Shown: positions 8,574-15,944, numbered from the stretch's first letter. The stretch: 32,124 bases of DNA from Candidatus Kutchimonas denitrificans (GCA_011774835.1 JAACAK010000032.1:30393-62516), one strand, 5' to 3'. Notes: generated by a model not told the origin, from the letters alone. Translations and numbers: made by a program.

Positions 8574-9695
8574 TCACCGGAGCTGCTGGTAGTGCTCTAA
8601 CCAGTTCGCCACGTCGCTTCGGGTGACCAGCCCCACCAGGTCGCCGTTCTCGATCACCAGCACCCGGCCGGCGCCGGACTGCTGCATGCGGGACAGGGCC
8701 TCGGCCAGATGGTCGGTGGGGCTGACCACTGCCGCGTCCTCCAGCGGCTGCATCACGTCCTCGACCCGCGTGCTGGGCCAGTCGTCGCGGTCGACCTCCT
8801 TGACCTGGCTCAGCGTGATCAGGCCGACCACGTCGCCATCTCGCTTGACCGGGAAGGCGCTGAAGCGCCGCTGGAGCAGATAATTATCGACCAGATCGCG
8901 CAGGGTCAGATCGGGGCTCACGGTTTCGGGCCGTTCGGTCATCGCCTGGCGGACGTTCACCTGCTCGAGCTGGCGGCGAACGATGAGCTGTCGGTAGCTG
9001 GCGGCGGCGGCTCCGGCGAGGAACCAGCCGATGAAGACGAACCACATGCCGCCGATAACGTTCCCGGCGAAGAACCCCAGGATCCCCAGACCGATCAACA
9101 CGAAGCCGAAGCCCTGCCCGGTGCGCGACGCCCAGCGGGTCGCTTTGCGGATGTCGCCGGTGATCTGCCAGACGATGGAGCGGAAGATGCGGCCGCCATC
9201 CAGCGGGAACCCCGGCACCATGTTGAAGCCGGCCAGGATGAAGTTGAGGAAGGCCAGGTAGGCGGCCACCCCGGTGATCGGAGTCGGCAGGCCCGCCCCT
9301 GCGCCCAGCCGGTCAATGGCGAGGAAGACCAGCCCGATCGCCACGCTGGACAGTGGACCCACCACGGTGAGCAGGAACTCGTCTTTCGGCTCTTCGGCCT
9401 CCATGCGGCTGTGGGCGATCCCGCCGAACACGAAAAGGGTGATACCGGCCATCTCGATACCGCGGGCACGAGCGACGGCCGAGTGGGCCAGCTCGTGCAG
9501 CAGCACCGAAACGAAGAAGAGAAGTGCACCGGCGGTTCCCATCACCACGTAGACGAGGCTGGAGAGGTTCGGATGTCGCTGTGGGAAAATCGAAGCGGAG
9601 AACGTCCAGAGCACGAGGAAGAAGATGATGAACCAGGAATAGTCGAGCCGGACCTCGAACCCGAACAGTTTCCCGAGCCTGATTCCACCGGTCAT
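8574..9695 (-). CDS. Site-2 protease (M50) family with C-terminal CBS pair
   Basis: An intramembrane zinc metalloprotease of 373 residues from the ATG at 9695, which follows an AGGTGG element; a GTG three codons upstream is in frame. About six membrane helices fill residues 20-225. The HELAH zinc motif is at 67-71, and the second zinc-ligand segment NMVPGFPLDGGR is near 158-169. The C-terminal 125 residues are two CBS modules (RQAMTERPETVSPD... and VEDVMQPLEDAAVVSPTD...) that probably bind adenine nucleotides and gate activity. This is the common bacterial M50B-CBS architecture. Proteolytic regulation of a membrane signalling protein is likely, and the following kinase/regulator pair is an obvious but unproven partner. 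Confidence 0.94.
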   Translation of the reverse strand: MTGGIRLGKLFGFEVRLDYSWFIIFFLVLWTFSASIFPQRHPNLSSLVYVVMGTAGALLFFVSVLLHELAHSAVARARGIEMAGITLFVFGGIAHSRMEAEEPKDEFLLTVVGPLSSVAIGLVFLAIDRLGAGAGLPTPITGVAAYLAFLNFILAGFNMVPGFPLDGGRIFRSIVWQITGDIRKATRWASRTGQGFGFVLIGLGILGFFAGNVIGGMWFVFIGWFLAGAAAASYRQLIVRRQLEQVNVRQAMTERPETVSPDLTLRDLVDNYLLQRRFSAFPVKRDGDVVGLITLSQVKEVDRDDWPSTRVEDVMQPLEDAAVVSPTDHLAEALSRMQQSGAGRVLVIENGDLVGLVTRSDVANWLEHYQQLR

Positions 9696-9752
9696 GTCGT
9701 CCACCTGGATGCTTGCAGAGGGAGCGGATCTGCCACCAACGGAGCCTATTTT

Positions 9753-9776
9753 GTGACGCTCCCTATGTCACGTCAC
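9753..9776. promoter_or_regulatory. Inverted repeat upstream of the M50 protease gene
   Basis: GTGACG (9753-9758) and CGTCAC (9771-9776) form a perfect 6-bp inverted repeat with a 12-nt spacer, and an overlapping TGTCAC starts at 9766. It lies about 60-80 nt upstream of the protease start, where an operator or promoter would be expected. The spacing does not fit the CRP consensus, so the binding protein is unknown. Confidence 0.35.
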
Positions 9777-9930
9777 CCTTAAAGTTGGCATCAACGCCGA
9801 TTCTGGAACATGGGAAACGTACCAGCGCGGGGCCGCGTGAGAGCCGGACGGCGGCATCGGGTGATCGCGGAGCGGCGTCTCGGACATTCCCCCATTTGGG
9901 GCGGCCGGGCCGGCCGACGGAACCGGCCGT

Positions 9931-9960
9931 GGGGTGGGGGTGGGGTGGGGGTGGGTGGGG
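9931..9960 (+). other. Strong G-quadruplex candidate
   Basis: Six runs of three to five guanines are each separated by a single T on the plus strand. Single-nucleotide loops give the most stable class of intramolecular quadruplex. The tract lies in the gene-free stretch between the M50 gene promoter and the terminator of the candidate RNA. For leftward transcription it is on the template strand. Confidence 0.7.
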
Positions 9961-10033
9961 TTGACGAGGACGAGCCCGGAACCGAGTTTCCACGCGCCCT
10001 CGTGACCGGCGTCCCAACCAGAGCTCTCTTCGA

Positions 10034-10074
10034 GAAAAAAAGCCGGGCCCGGGGTTGCCGGGGCCCAGCTCGAA
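10034..10074 (-). terminator. Intrinsic terminator, leftward
   Basis: On the minus strand a GC-rich hairpin, GGGCCC (10061-10066) pairing with GGGCCC (10045-10050), is extended by two inner pairs and by outer AGC/GCT pairs. It has a 5-nt loop and is followed by seven T residues (10041-10035). Flanking TTCGAG/CTCGAA segments (10029-10034/10069-10074) could also pair. It ends either the candidate RNA or read-through from the thioesterase gene. Confidence 0.75.
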
Positions 10075-10410
10075 GCGATCCGATCCGAAGACTTGTGTGG
10101 CGGCTGACTCGGCACCGGGAGTAGGCAGCCGAGCCGGATGGAGGGACTGTTCCTACCTGCTGCCCAAAGCAGGCGCCGCCACACTAGTTTTTCCTCTTCT
10201 TCTTCTTACCCTTAGACGTCTATTGGCCCCAAAGGGTTGCCGCCCCGGCGGCCAGCGGACGTCCGGCCAATTCAGAGCCTCCCGCGCTCAGCTGGACAGG
10301 TTACTCGGTTAACGCCTGGGCCGCCCGGCGGGTTCCCGACGGAGACCGCCGGGGCACGCCACTTATGGCTTCGGGGGGCCACGGCCCCACCGAGCTTGTC
10401 TTCCGACATC
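10034..10410 (-). ncRNA. Candidate structured non-coding RNA, about 375 nt, unclassified
   Basis: The gene-free stretch is dense in complementary segments and ends leftward in a good intrinsic terminator. A long-range stem GAAGAC (10087-10092)/GTCTTC (10398-10403) could close the molecule. A perfect 10-bp stem, GTGTGGCGGC (10095-10104)/GCCGCCACAC (10175-10184), encloses two hairpins: CTCGGC/GCCGAG (10108-10113/10128-10133) and CCTGCT/AGCAGG (10156-10161/10168-10173). An 8-bp stem lies at 10324-10331/10346-10353. Segments 10208-10213/10232-10237 and 10222-10228/10265-10271 interleave as an H-type pseudoknot. A purine-rich linker lies at about 10186-10207. I looked for the hallmarks of tmRNA (TPsiC arm, GGAUUCGAC), RNase P RNA (CR-I/CR-V) and SRP RNA (domain IV loop) and found none. 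GC-rich DNA makes chance stems likely, so covariation evidence is needed. Confidence 0.5.
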
Positions 10411-10418
10411 GTGTACTG

Positions 10419-10424
10419 ATAATA
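10419..10424 (-). promoter_or_regulatory. Possible -10 element of the candidate RNA
   Basis: TATTAT on the minus strand, an AT-rich island in GC-rich surroundings, would place transcription start near 10410. No good -35 hexamer was found at 16-18 nt, so support is limited to this box and its position after the thioesterase stop. Confidence 0.3.
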
Positions 10425-10484
10425 CGCCACAACCGACGGCAAGGTTTCATGCCGGTGTCAGCAGGGAAGGGGAGCGGCCTCCGC

Positions 10485-10913
10485 TCAGGACTCGAGCTCG
10501 CGGATCGCCTCCCGTACGTAATCAGGGATCGGGACCGGCCGCCGCCCCACGTAGTCGTACGAGACGATGACCCCGGTCCCCTCGGCGACCAGATCGTCCT
10601 GGGCTTCCGACACGGTCAGGTAGAGCATGGTGAAGCGATCCTCCTCCACCTCGGTCGCCCGGGTGCCGACGATCACGGTGTCGGGATAGAAGAGGGGGCG
10701 TCGGAAGCGACAGCCGGTGGAATGGAGGATGGCGCCGACCCTGTCCCGGTCGTACGCCTCGAGAAAGCGGCAGCGATCGAGGTACTCGATCCGGGCCGAC
10801 TCGAAGTGACGGAAATAGACGGTGTTGTTCAGGTGGCCGTAAGCGTCCAGCTCGCCCCATTGCACGGGGATGCGGACGGTCACCGGGCAATCCGAGATGA
10901 GTCGCTGGGTCAA
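10485..10913 (-). CDS. Acyl-CoA thioesterase, 4-hydroxybenzoyl-CoA thioesterase (hot-dog) family
   Basis: A 142-residue single hot-dog protein. The family signature WGELDAYGHLNNTVYFRHFE sits near residues 19-38, with the catalytic Asp23 followed by the GHLNN turn and the long central helix. The remainder (TVIVGTRATEVEEDRFTM..., GVIVSYDYVGRRPVPIP) fits the beta-sheet of YbgC/FcbC-type thioesterases. It should hydrolyse short- or medium-chain acyl-CoA in the cytosol. The start is a TTG at 10913, 4 nt after the TerB-like stop codon; no better start fits the conserved N-terminus. The tight spacing implies co-translation with the upstream gene. Confidence 0.9.
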   Translation of the reverse strand: MTQRLISDCPVTVRIPVQWGELDAYGHLNNTVYFRHFESARIEYLDRCRFLEAYDRDRVGAILHSTGCRFRRPLFYPDTVIVGTRATEVEEDRFTMLYLTVSEAQDDLVAEGTGVIVSYDYVGRRPVPIPDYVREAIRELES

Positions 10914-10917
10914 CTCG

Positions 10918-11310
10918 TCAGATTTCGGCCGTCGGGTCGGCGCCCCAGGCCTGCCGGATTCTCCTCAGTAGATCGCTCTCGCCGGGCTCGAATTGCCCGT
11001 CGGCGGCGACGATCTCGAGCAGGTCGTCGAGCGCGGCGGTACGGGCATCGTCGTCCAGGTCTTCGGCAACGGCCCCGATCGAGCGGTACAGGTGGCCCAG
11101 CTCGCCACGCTCCTTGTCCTCGCCCAGGGCCGCGATCGACTGCATGACCGTGCTCATCAGGTCTTCCGGGTCCTCTTCCGGGATCCACTCGTGGAGCTTC
11201 TTGCAGAAGACCTCGAGCTCGTCGTTGCTGACCGAGCCATCGCTGGAGGCGATGGCCGCGTACACGTAGGCCAGGTGATGGAGGACGGTCCAGTCGTCGC
11301 GATCGGTCAT
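10918..11310 (-). CDS. TerB-like (tellurite-resistance/DjlA N-terminal fold) protein
   Basis: A 130-residue acidic helical protein. Two copies of a metal-binding-like motif are visible: AIASSDGSVSNDELE at about 20-34 and EIVAADGQFEPGESD near 97-112. This two-fold arrangement is typical of the TerB/DjlA_N helical fold. The function of this branch is unknown; the fold has been linked to divalent metal binding. The ATG at 11310 follows ACGGAG. It precedes the thioesterase with a 4-nt gap and is probably in the same operon. Confidence 0.78.
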   Translation of the reverse strand: MTDRDDWTVLHHLAYVYAAIASSDGSVSNDELEVFCKKLHEWIPEEDPEDLMSTVMQSIAALGEDKERGELGHLYRSIGAVAEDLDDDARTAALDDLLEIVAADGQFEPGESDLLRRIRQAWGADPTAEI

Positions 11311-11518
11311 CTCGGTGCGCTCCGTTCTATTTCTTTCGATTCAACGTTCGTTGCGGCCGGTCCGGTTCCTCGGATTCGGGGAGGCGAGGAGGTCGGTCTG
11401 CCGGCGACCGCGGGCCTGCTACCGTCCCGTCCGGCCGTCCGGCCGCGCAACATATCCGGCACTGGCAGGCGGCACAAGACGCCGGGCGCGCGCCGGCGGC
11501 ACCGCAGCCAGCGATGGG

Positions 11519-11893
11519 TCACCAGCCGATTCGACCGCCGGCGATCAGGCCGCCGATGAGGGCGAAGAACATCGAGCAGAGCGAGCCGAGGAGCGAGGAC
11601 CAGGCCATCGGCTTGTTCGCCGTCCCGTGGGTCACGTAGAGCTGCCAGTTGGGAAGCAGCTTGAGCGCGACCCACGCCATCATCGCGATGGCGGCGCCCG
11701 AGACGTTGAACGCGATCACCAGGGTGAAGAAGAGCCGCTCGCTGAGTCCGGTCAGCCAGCCCGGTACGACGCGCCCGGCCGATTCCGGGATGTTGAGCGT
11801 CCTCCTGAGACTGCTGACGAACACCTCGGTCACGACCGCACCCAGGACCAGCGCGACGGCGAGCCCCACCGACCAGCGCACCAGTGTGTCCAC
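11519..11893 (-). CDS. Small integral membrane protein, function unknown
   Basis: A 124-residue hydrophobic protein with three or four predicted membrane helices: about 8-28 (GLAVALVLGAVVTEVFV), 55-80 (FFTLVIAFNVSGAAIAMMAWVAL) and 98-119 (LLGSLCSMFFALIGGLIAG). No family is recognised. The start is a GTG at 11893 preceded by GGGGGAG at about 8-9 nt. The gene is separated by about 200 nt from the TerB-like gene downstream; that gap shows no gene or clear site. Confidence 0.65.
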   Translation of the reverse strand: MDTLVRWSVGLAVALVLGAVVTEVFVSSLRRTLNIPESAGRVVPGWLTGLSERLFFTLVIAFNVSGAAIAMMAWVALKLLPNWQLYVTHGTANKPMAWSSLLGSLCSMFFALIGGLIAGGRIGW

Positions 11894-11996
11894 TATTATG
11901 GCTCCCCCGGTTCGATCACGTGGCAGGCTGCCGAGTCTACACCAATTGAACGTACGGCGCGCACCGCGACAAGACGCCGAGCCGAGCCGCGAGGTG

Positions 11997-12026
11997 CTGA
12001 CAAACCGGGCGCCGGTTGGTTAGATT
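11997..12026 (+). promoter_or_regulatory. Probable promoter of tRNA-Leu
   Basis: CTGACA (11997-12002) and TAGATT (12021-12026) are separated by 18 nt, and the -10 ends 13 nt before the mature tRNA 5' end. The spacing and position are right for a sigma-70-type promoter. Confidence 0.5.
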
Positions 12027-12038
12027 GAGCGCCGCTCG

Positions 12039-12122
<84 letters not shown>

Positions 12123-12130
12123 TCCAACCG

Positions 12131-12402
12131 CTAGGGACGCCTGGCTACGTGAGCGTAGTAGTTGCTGCTCCCGAAGAACACGCCCATTTCCGAGTCGTTC
12201 CGCAGGGCTTCCGCCCATGCATCGGCGTTGGCCGCGGTCATCGTCCCGGCCTTCGGGATCGGTGTCCGGTACGCCTCGATCGCGGATGACCAGAAGTCCG
12301 CCCGACCCACCTCCGACAGCACGTAAGGGAACGGGTGCACCTGCTCCAGGCCGGCCTCGTACCACCGCTCTTCAGCACCCGGGCGGCCTCATTCACCACC
12401 TG
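12131..12402 (-). pseudogene. Degraded remnant of a SAM-dependent methyltransferase
   Basis: Two out-of-frame pieces of one methyltransferase are visible. The upstream piece (about 12402-12362) encodes QVVNEAARVLKSGG, the familiar post-motif III segment. A frame change then leads into AEERWYEAGLEQVHPF and a continuous C-terminal part of about 70 residues ending GVFFGSSNYYAHVARRP before the TAG at 12131. The residues normally between these parts are missing, and no N-terminal AdoMet-binding motif is found upstream, where the ArsR promoter begins. The remnant ends 8 nt from the 3' end of tRNA-Leu, so the loss may have accompanied a rearrangement at the tRNA. Confidence 0.6.
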
Positions 12403-12425
12403 GCGGCCTCGCAGGCGGCGAAGCC

Positions 12426-12458
12426 TTGACGGCGGTCTAGCGTAAGTATAGACTTACG
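12426..12458 (+). promoter_or_regulatory. Promoter and palindromic operator of the ArsR-SRPBCC operon
   Basis: TTGACG (12426-12431) and TAGACT (12449-12454) are 17 nt apart. A perfect 7-bp palindrome, CGTAAGT (12441-12447)/ACTTACG (12452-12458), covers the -10 box, and a further half-site ACTTACC lies just inside the gene (12470-12476). This is the expected layout for ArsR autorepression. Transcription would begin within about 2 nt of the ATG at 12463, which has no ribosome site, so the mRNA is probably leaderless. Confidence 0.65.
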
Positions 12459-12462
12459 GTAA

Positions 12463-12780
12463 ATGAAGACTTACCAATACCGCGCCCTCGATGCTCTCGG
12501 CGACCCCACCCGCCGCGCCATCTTCGAGCGCCTCGCCAACGGGCCCAAGCCCGTCGGCGAACTCGCCCGTGAGCTACCGGTCAGCCGACCGGCGGTCTCG
12601 CAGCATCTGAAGGTCCTCAAGGAGGCGGGTCTGGTCGTCGATCGCGCCGTCGGCACCCGTCGTCTATATCGGCTGGATCCGCAGGGGATCGAGGCTTTGC
12701 GGTCGTACTTTCAGGGCTTCTGGAGTCGGGCACTGGAGGAGTTCCGGAAGGCAGCCGAGACAGCCGAGGAGGAGCCATGA
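12463..12780 (+). CDS. ArsR-family transcriptional regulator (SRPBCC-associated type)
   Basis: A 105-residue winged-helix repressor. LDALGDPTRRAIFERLANGP (about 9-28) is the classical N-terminal helix, PVSRPAVSQHLKVLKEAGLV (about 39-58) the recognition helix, and DRAVGTRRLYRLDP the wing. The metal-binding CVC motif of ArsR/SmtB is absent. The C-terminal helix FWSRALEEFRKAAE is typical of the subgroup paired with SRPBCC proteins. The stop overlaps the next start as ATGA, so the two are translationally coupled. It probably represses its own operon through the palindrome at 12441-12458; the ligand may bind the partner protein. Confidence 0.94.
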   Translation: MKTYQYRALDALGDPTRRAIFERLANGPKPVGELARELPVSRPAVSQHLKVLKEAGLVVDRAVGTRRLYRLDPQGIEALRSYFQGFWSRALEEFRKAAETAEEEP

Positions 12781-13256
12781 CAGATGAGAGGAGCGGGACC
12801 GAGGTGAGGGTGTCCGTGACCGTCGAGGCGCCCATCGAGCGGGCGTTCGAAGTGTTTGCTGAGCGTGGAGACGACTGGTGGCCGCGCTCGTACGGCCTGG
12901 GGGAGTGGGAGCGCTCCGATCTGATTCTCGAGCCGCGGGAGGGCGGTCGGTGGTACGAGCGGGCCTCGGACGGCCGCGAATGCGACTGGGGAAGGGTCCT
13001 GGAGTGGGATCCGCCGCACCACCTGGTGCTGTCGTGGCAGATCGGCGTGGGCTTCGTGCCCGAACCGAACCCTCAGCGCGCCAGTCGGGTCGACATCACG
13101 TTCGTGGCGGAGGGGTCGGATCGAACGAAGGTCACCCTGGTTCATTCGAAGCTGGAGCGACACGGCGAGGGCTGGGAGTCGATGAGGGACAGCGTCGGCG
13201 GTGAGGGTGGTTGGCCCGGTCTGCTGGACGCGTACGCGGAGCTGTTGGTCAACTGA
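12777..13256 (+). CDS. SRPBCC-family protein (AHSA1-like)
   Basis: A 159-residue START/Bet v1-like single-domain protein. The N-terminal strand VSVTVEAPIERAFEVFAERGDDWW and the block GRVLEWDPPHHLVLSWQIGVG are characteristic of the AHSA1 (activator of Hsp90 homologue) branch. The fold has a large hydrophobic cavity and generally binds small lipophilic molecules. Overlap with the ArsR gene and the conserved ArsR-SRPBCC pairing known across bacteria suggest a ligand-sensing or detoxification unit. The ligand is not inferable from sequence. Confidence 0.92.
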   Translation: MTDERSGTEVRVSVTVEAPIERAFEVFAERGDDWWPRSYGLGEWERSDLILEPREGGRWYERASDGRECDWGRVLEWDPPHHLVLSWQIGVGFVPEPNPQRASRVDITFVAEGSDRTKVTLVHSKLERHGEGWESMRDSVGGEGGWPGLLDAYAELLVN

Positions 13257-13559
13257 TGGCCGGTTGAGATCGCGCAGGTCATAGCCCCCGTCGCGTCTCG
13301 GCGCTAACGTCAACCCAACCTTACCGTCCGCGCGCTTGCCGGAGCGGGACGCTCTTGCGGGTCGGGCTCACCTGCTATGTGCGCGAGTTTCGCGACCACC
13401 TGCGCTTGGCGCGCTGGCTCGTTCTCCGCGTGTCAGCGTTCATTCGTGGCCGGCAAGTTTCGGCGGCAAGACCACATCGCGGCGCCGTTGGAACGTAGGT
13501 CGTCATGCCGTATATAACCAAAAGTCATCAAAGGCAATTCTGGCGCGGAGCGGAGCGAC
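13257..13559. promoter_or_regulatory. Intergenic region with promoter for the beta-propeller gene
   Basis: No gene is seen in these 303 nt. TTGGAA (13488-13493) and TATATA (13511-13516), spaced 17 nt, form a convincing promoter about 40 nt upstream of the beta-propeller start. The remainder is unremarkable GC-rich sequence. Confidence 0.5.
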
Positions 13560-14645
13560 ATGCGGACGCTGATCTTACTCTCCACTCTCGTGGTCTTCAT
13601 CATTTGCACGGTCCGTGGGCTGGCTGGCCAGGAGGCCGCCGAGATCACCCTCACTCCTTCCCGTCTCTTCACGGCCGAACCCTTCTCACGAGTCAGAGGC
13701 GTAGAAGAGCTCCCGGACGGGCGGGTACTGCTGGTCGACCAGAGGGAGGAGGCCCTGTACCGGATCGACTTCGAGGCGGGTACCCGGGAGATGCTGGGCC
13801 ATCGCGGGCGCGGGCCCGGGGAGTACAAGAACCCCACGGGTCTACATCCTTTTCGGGGCGACAGCGCGCTCATGGTGGACATCGTGAACGGCCGATTCGT
13901 CGTGGTGAGTCCGGAGGGTGAGCTGGCGCGAACCGAGCCGCTCTTCGGGCCGGGGGTGTCCCTCCCCGAAGGTGCGGACCGGTACGGCAACCGGTACTGG
14001 GACCGGGTCACGGGCGTGCGACTCGCGAAGCGGGAAGATCCGTCAGCGGATCAGGCGCCCATCGTCCGTTACGAGTACGCCAGCGGGCAGATCGATACGC
14101 TGGCCTTCCTCACGATCCCCGGGCCGCCCAATCCGAACGCCTTTCCCGCCTGGGACGACTGGGCGGTCGGTCCCGATGGCCGGGTGGCCATCGTGCGGAA
14201 CCAGGACGAGTACCGACTCGACTGGGTCGAGCGGGACGGCACGGTGCGCCGCGGGCCTCCGGTGGAGGATTTCCGGCCTCTTCGAGTCAGCGACGACGAC
14301 GAGCGAGCGTTGCGGGAGAGTCGGGGCGGAGGGTACGGGGGAGTCGCCAGGCAGGGAGACGAACCCGTCCGACGGCCGCCTCCCATCGACGTCCCGGATC
14401 ATTTTCCACCCGGAAAGTTGCGCCGGCTGTGGGTGACTTACGACCGGCTGGCGATCGTAGAGCGTCACCAGCACCTCTCCGAGGAAAGACCGCTCTTCGA
14501 TGTCTTCGACGCCGACGGGAGCCGCACCGGAAGCTTCCGTCTTCCCGCGGGACGGGAACTGGTGGGCACGGGACCCTCAGGCCTGTACGCCGTGCGCGAG
14601 GACGAGCTGGGCTTCTTGTGGCTGGAGCTCTACGAATTCCCGTAG
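13560..14645 (+). CDS. Secreted six-bladed beta-propeller protein
   Basis: A 361-residue exported protein. The signal peptide covers about residues 1-23, with hydrophobic core LILLSTLVVFIICTV and probable cleavage after LAG. The rest shows propeller-like blade repeats, including VRGVEELPDGRVLLVDQREEAL and DDWAVGPDGRVAIVRNQDEYRL, and the motif HRGRGPGEYKNP (81-92) that marks the six-bladed propeller group. The same GPGE[F/Y] motif occurs in the cassette protein at 20756-21799. It has its own promoter and a GGAG ribosome site. No enzymatic motif is seen; ligand or peptide binding in the periplasm or on the surface is likely. Confidence 0.8.
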   Translation: MRTLILLSTLVVFIICTVRGLAGQEAAEITLTPSRLFTAEPFSRVRGVEELPDGRVLLVDQREEALYRIDFEAGTREMLGHRGRGPGEYKNPTGLHPFRGDSALMVDIVNGRFVVVSPEGELARTEPLFGPGVSLPEGADRYGNRYWDRVTGVRLAKREDPSADQAPIVRYEYASGQIDTLAFLTIPGPPNPNAFPAWDDWAVGPDGRVAIVRNQDEYRLDWVERDGTVRRGPPVEDFRPLRVSDDDERALRESRGGGYGGVARQGDEPVRRPPPIDVPDHFPPGKLRRLWVTYDRLAIVERHQHLSEERPLFDVFDADGSRTGSFRLPAGRELVGTGPSGLYAVREDELGFLWLELYEFP

Positions 14646-14672
14646 GCGCTGTTCCAGACCCAGTTTCCCACG

Positions 14673-14691
14673 GACCCGGTGAAGTCGGGTC
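14673..14691. terminator. Hairpin between convergent genes
   Basis: GACCCG (14673-14678)/CGGGTC (14686-14691) form a perfect 6-bp stem with a 7-nt loop, 28 nt after the propeller stop and 31 nt before the end of the convergent gene. There is no T-run, so termination function is uncertain. Confidence 0.3.
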
Positions 14692-14721
14692 AGGCTCGGT
14701 GTCGACGGGAGTCGAATTCCT

Positions 14722-15057
14722 TCATCGATAGGCCACCGCCTGGACCCCCGATCCGTCGGCCAGCCAGACATCCGTCGTCGGGGCGATATAGGTGCTGTGA
14801 GCGATCTGCGGGAACAGCCGCTGGACGAACCGCTCGATCGCTTTGGACTCTTTGACCTCTTCCAGCGTCTCGAGCGAGTCGAACACCGTGATGTGATAGT
14901 GGTGCAGGGGATTGTCCTGATCCTCGAGCCACAGGGAGAGCTGGACTCCCGGAACATCGCTCTTGAAATACTCGACCAGCTCCGCGGCGGCGGCCTTTCC
15001 CTCCTTCACGTCGCCGTCCGGCTTGAAATCGTAGTCGTTCACGACTGTTACGGACAT
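14722..15057 (-). CDS. Small dimeric alpha/beta-barrel-like protein, function unknown
   Basis: A 111-residue soluble protein with a clear ribosome site (AAAGGAGG, 6 nt before the ATG). The pattern of strand-helix-strand with PGVQLSLWLEDQDNPLHHYHITVFDSLETLEE resembles antibiotic-biosynthesis-monooxygenase-type ferredoxin-like folds, where a short strand carrying HHYHITVFDS would line the barrel. No catalytic residue is assignable. It is convergent with the beta-propeller gene and lies downstream of a methyltransferase gene on the same strand (119-nt gap), so co-transcription is possible. Confidence 0.7.
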   Translation of the reverse strand: MSVTVVNDYDFKPDGDVKEGKAAAAELVEYFKSDVPGVQLSLWLEDQDNPLHHYHITVFDSLETLEEVKESKAIERFVQRLFPQIAHSTYIAPTTDVWLADGSGVQAVAYR

Positions 15058-15176
15058 CTGGGTCCTCCTTTGGAAGAGAGCGATGAGGTTCGGATGCGTC
15101 CCCAGCTAGAGCCAACGCACCGAAGGAGGGTCATGTTCCCTCCATCGCGGCAGCGCAGCTTCGCTGAGGAATCACG

Positions 15177-15833
15177 TTAGAGACGCTTCGCGACCAGGGC
15201 CTGCGACGGGATGCCGAACGGTGCGACCTCGGCCCGATGTCGGACCCGCCAGGCGGATGGCGACAGGAAGGGAAGCAGCTCGATGGGCCGGCAACCCCCG
15301 ACCAGTTTCGGTCTGCGCTCCTGAATCCAGCTCCAGATTCTCGCCACCGTGCGCGATACGGGGCCCACTCCGGTGGACAGCCCGGTCAGGCAGAGCAGCC
15401 CTCCCGGGCGAAGCATACGCCGGGCCTCGAGCAGGACGGCCTCGATGTCCTCCTCGGACAGCAGATCGAAGACGTAGTTGGAGACGAATCGGTCGTAAGA
15501 CTCGGCGGGCTCGTCCGCCGGAGGATCGCCGTCGGTCAGCACGACTCGAGCGCGCGGCGCGTAAGGCGCCAGCCGGGCGCTGGCGAGGGAGACCATCTTC
15601 GGGCTCACGTCGACGCCGCGGTAGCGGGCATCGGGCCCGAGGAACTCCTCGAAAAGGCGGAGCGCGAAGCGCCCGGTGCCGCAGCCGAACTCGAACACGG
15701 CCTCTGCCGACTCGAATTCGCCGTGGCGCAGGAGCAGGTCTGTGGCGCGATCTTCGTAGAAGGCCTGTGAATCCTGCAGCGCACCGATGCGATCGTACGT
15801 GCGGCTGGCCTCTTCGTGGGAGAGCACGGTCAA
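15177..15833 (-). CDS. Class I SAM-dependent methyltransferase
   Basis: A 218-residue Rossmann-fold methyltransferase. Motif I is VFEFGCGTGRFA (46-57), the acidic motif II segment is YRGVDVSPKMV, and the post-motif III segment is EARRMLRPGGLLCLTGLS. The N-terminal SRTYDRIGALQDSQAFYEDRA resembles the UbiE/MenG-like group, but the substrate cannot be stated. The start is uncertain: a TTG at 15833 is the longest, a GTG at 15827 is possible, and neither has a strong ribosome site. It follows the MscS gene on the same strand. Confidence 0.88.
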   Translation of the reverse strand: MTVLSHEEASRTYDRIGALQDSQAFYEDRATDLLLRHGEFESAEAVFEFGCGTGRFALRLFEEFLGPDARYRGVDVSPKMVSLASARLAPYAPRARVVLTDGDPPADEPAESYDRFVSNYVFDLLSEEDIEAVLLEARRMLRPGGLLCLTGLSTGVGPVSRTVARIWSWIQERRPKLVGGCRPIELLPFLSPSAWRVRHRAEVAPFGIPSQALVAKRL

Positions 15834-15944
15834 AAGGATCCGATCAACCTCCGTTGCCCAAGGAACGGTCCGAAGTTTTCCAACGAATTCGCCGGCCCGA
15901 CAAGCATGACCACGTCGACTATGGCGATTCCGCTCCGGCGCTCG

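Noticed and set aside
9768-10184. 138-codon minus-strand frame in the gene-free region
   Set aside because: It crosses the intrinsic terminator and the G-rich tract and gives low-complexity His/Pro sequence.
10186-10220. Lys-rich frame ending KKKKRKN on the minus strand, considered as a small basic protein or a tmRNA tag
   Set aside because: There is no start codon after the preceding in-frame stop. The peptide does not resemble proteolysis tags, and no tRNA-like domain is present.
10034-10410. RNase P RNA, tmRNA or SRP RNA
   Set aside because: The size fits the first two, but the conserved GAGGAAAGUCC/ACAGAA elements, the GGAUUCGAC and T-arm elements, and the SRP domain IV loop could not be found on either strand.
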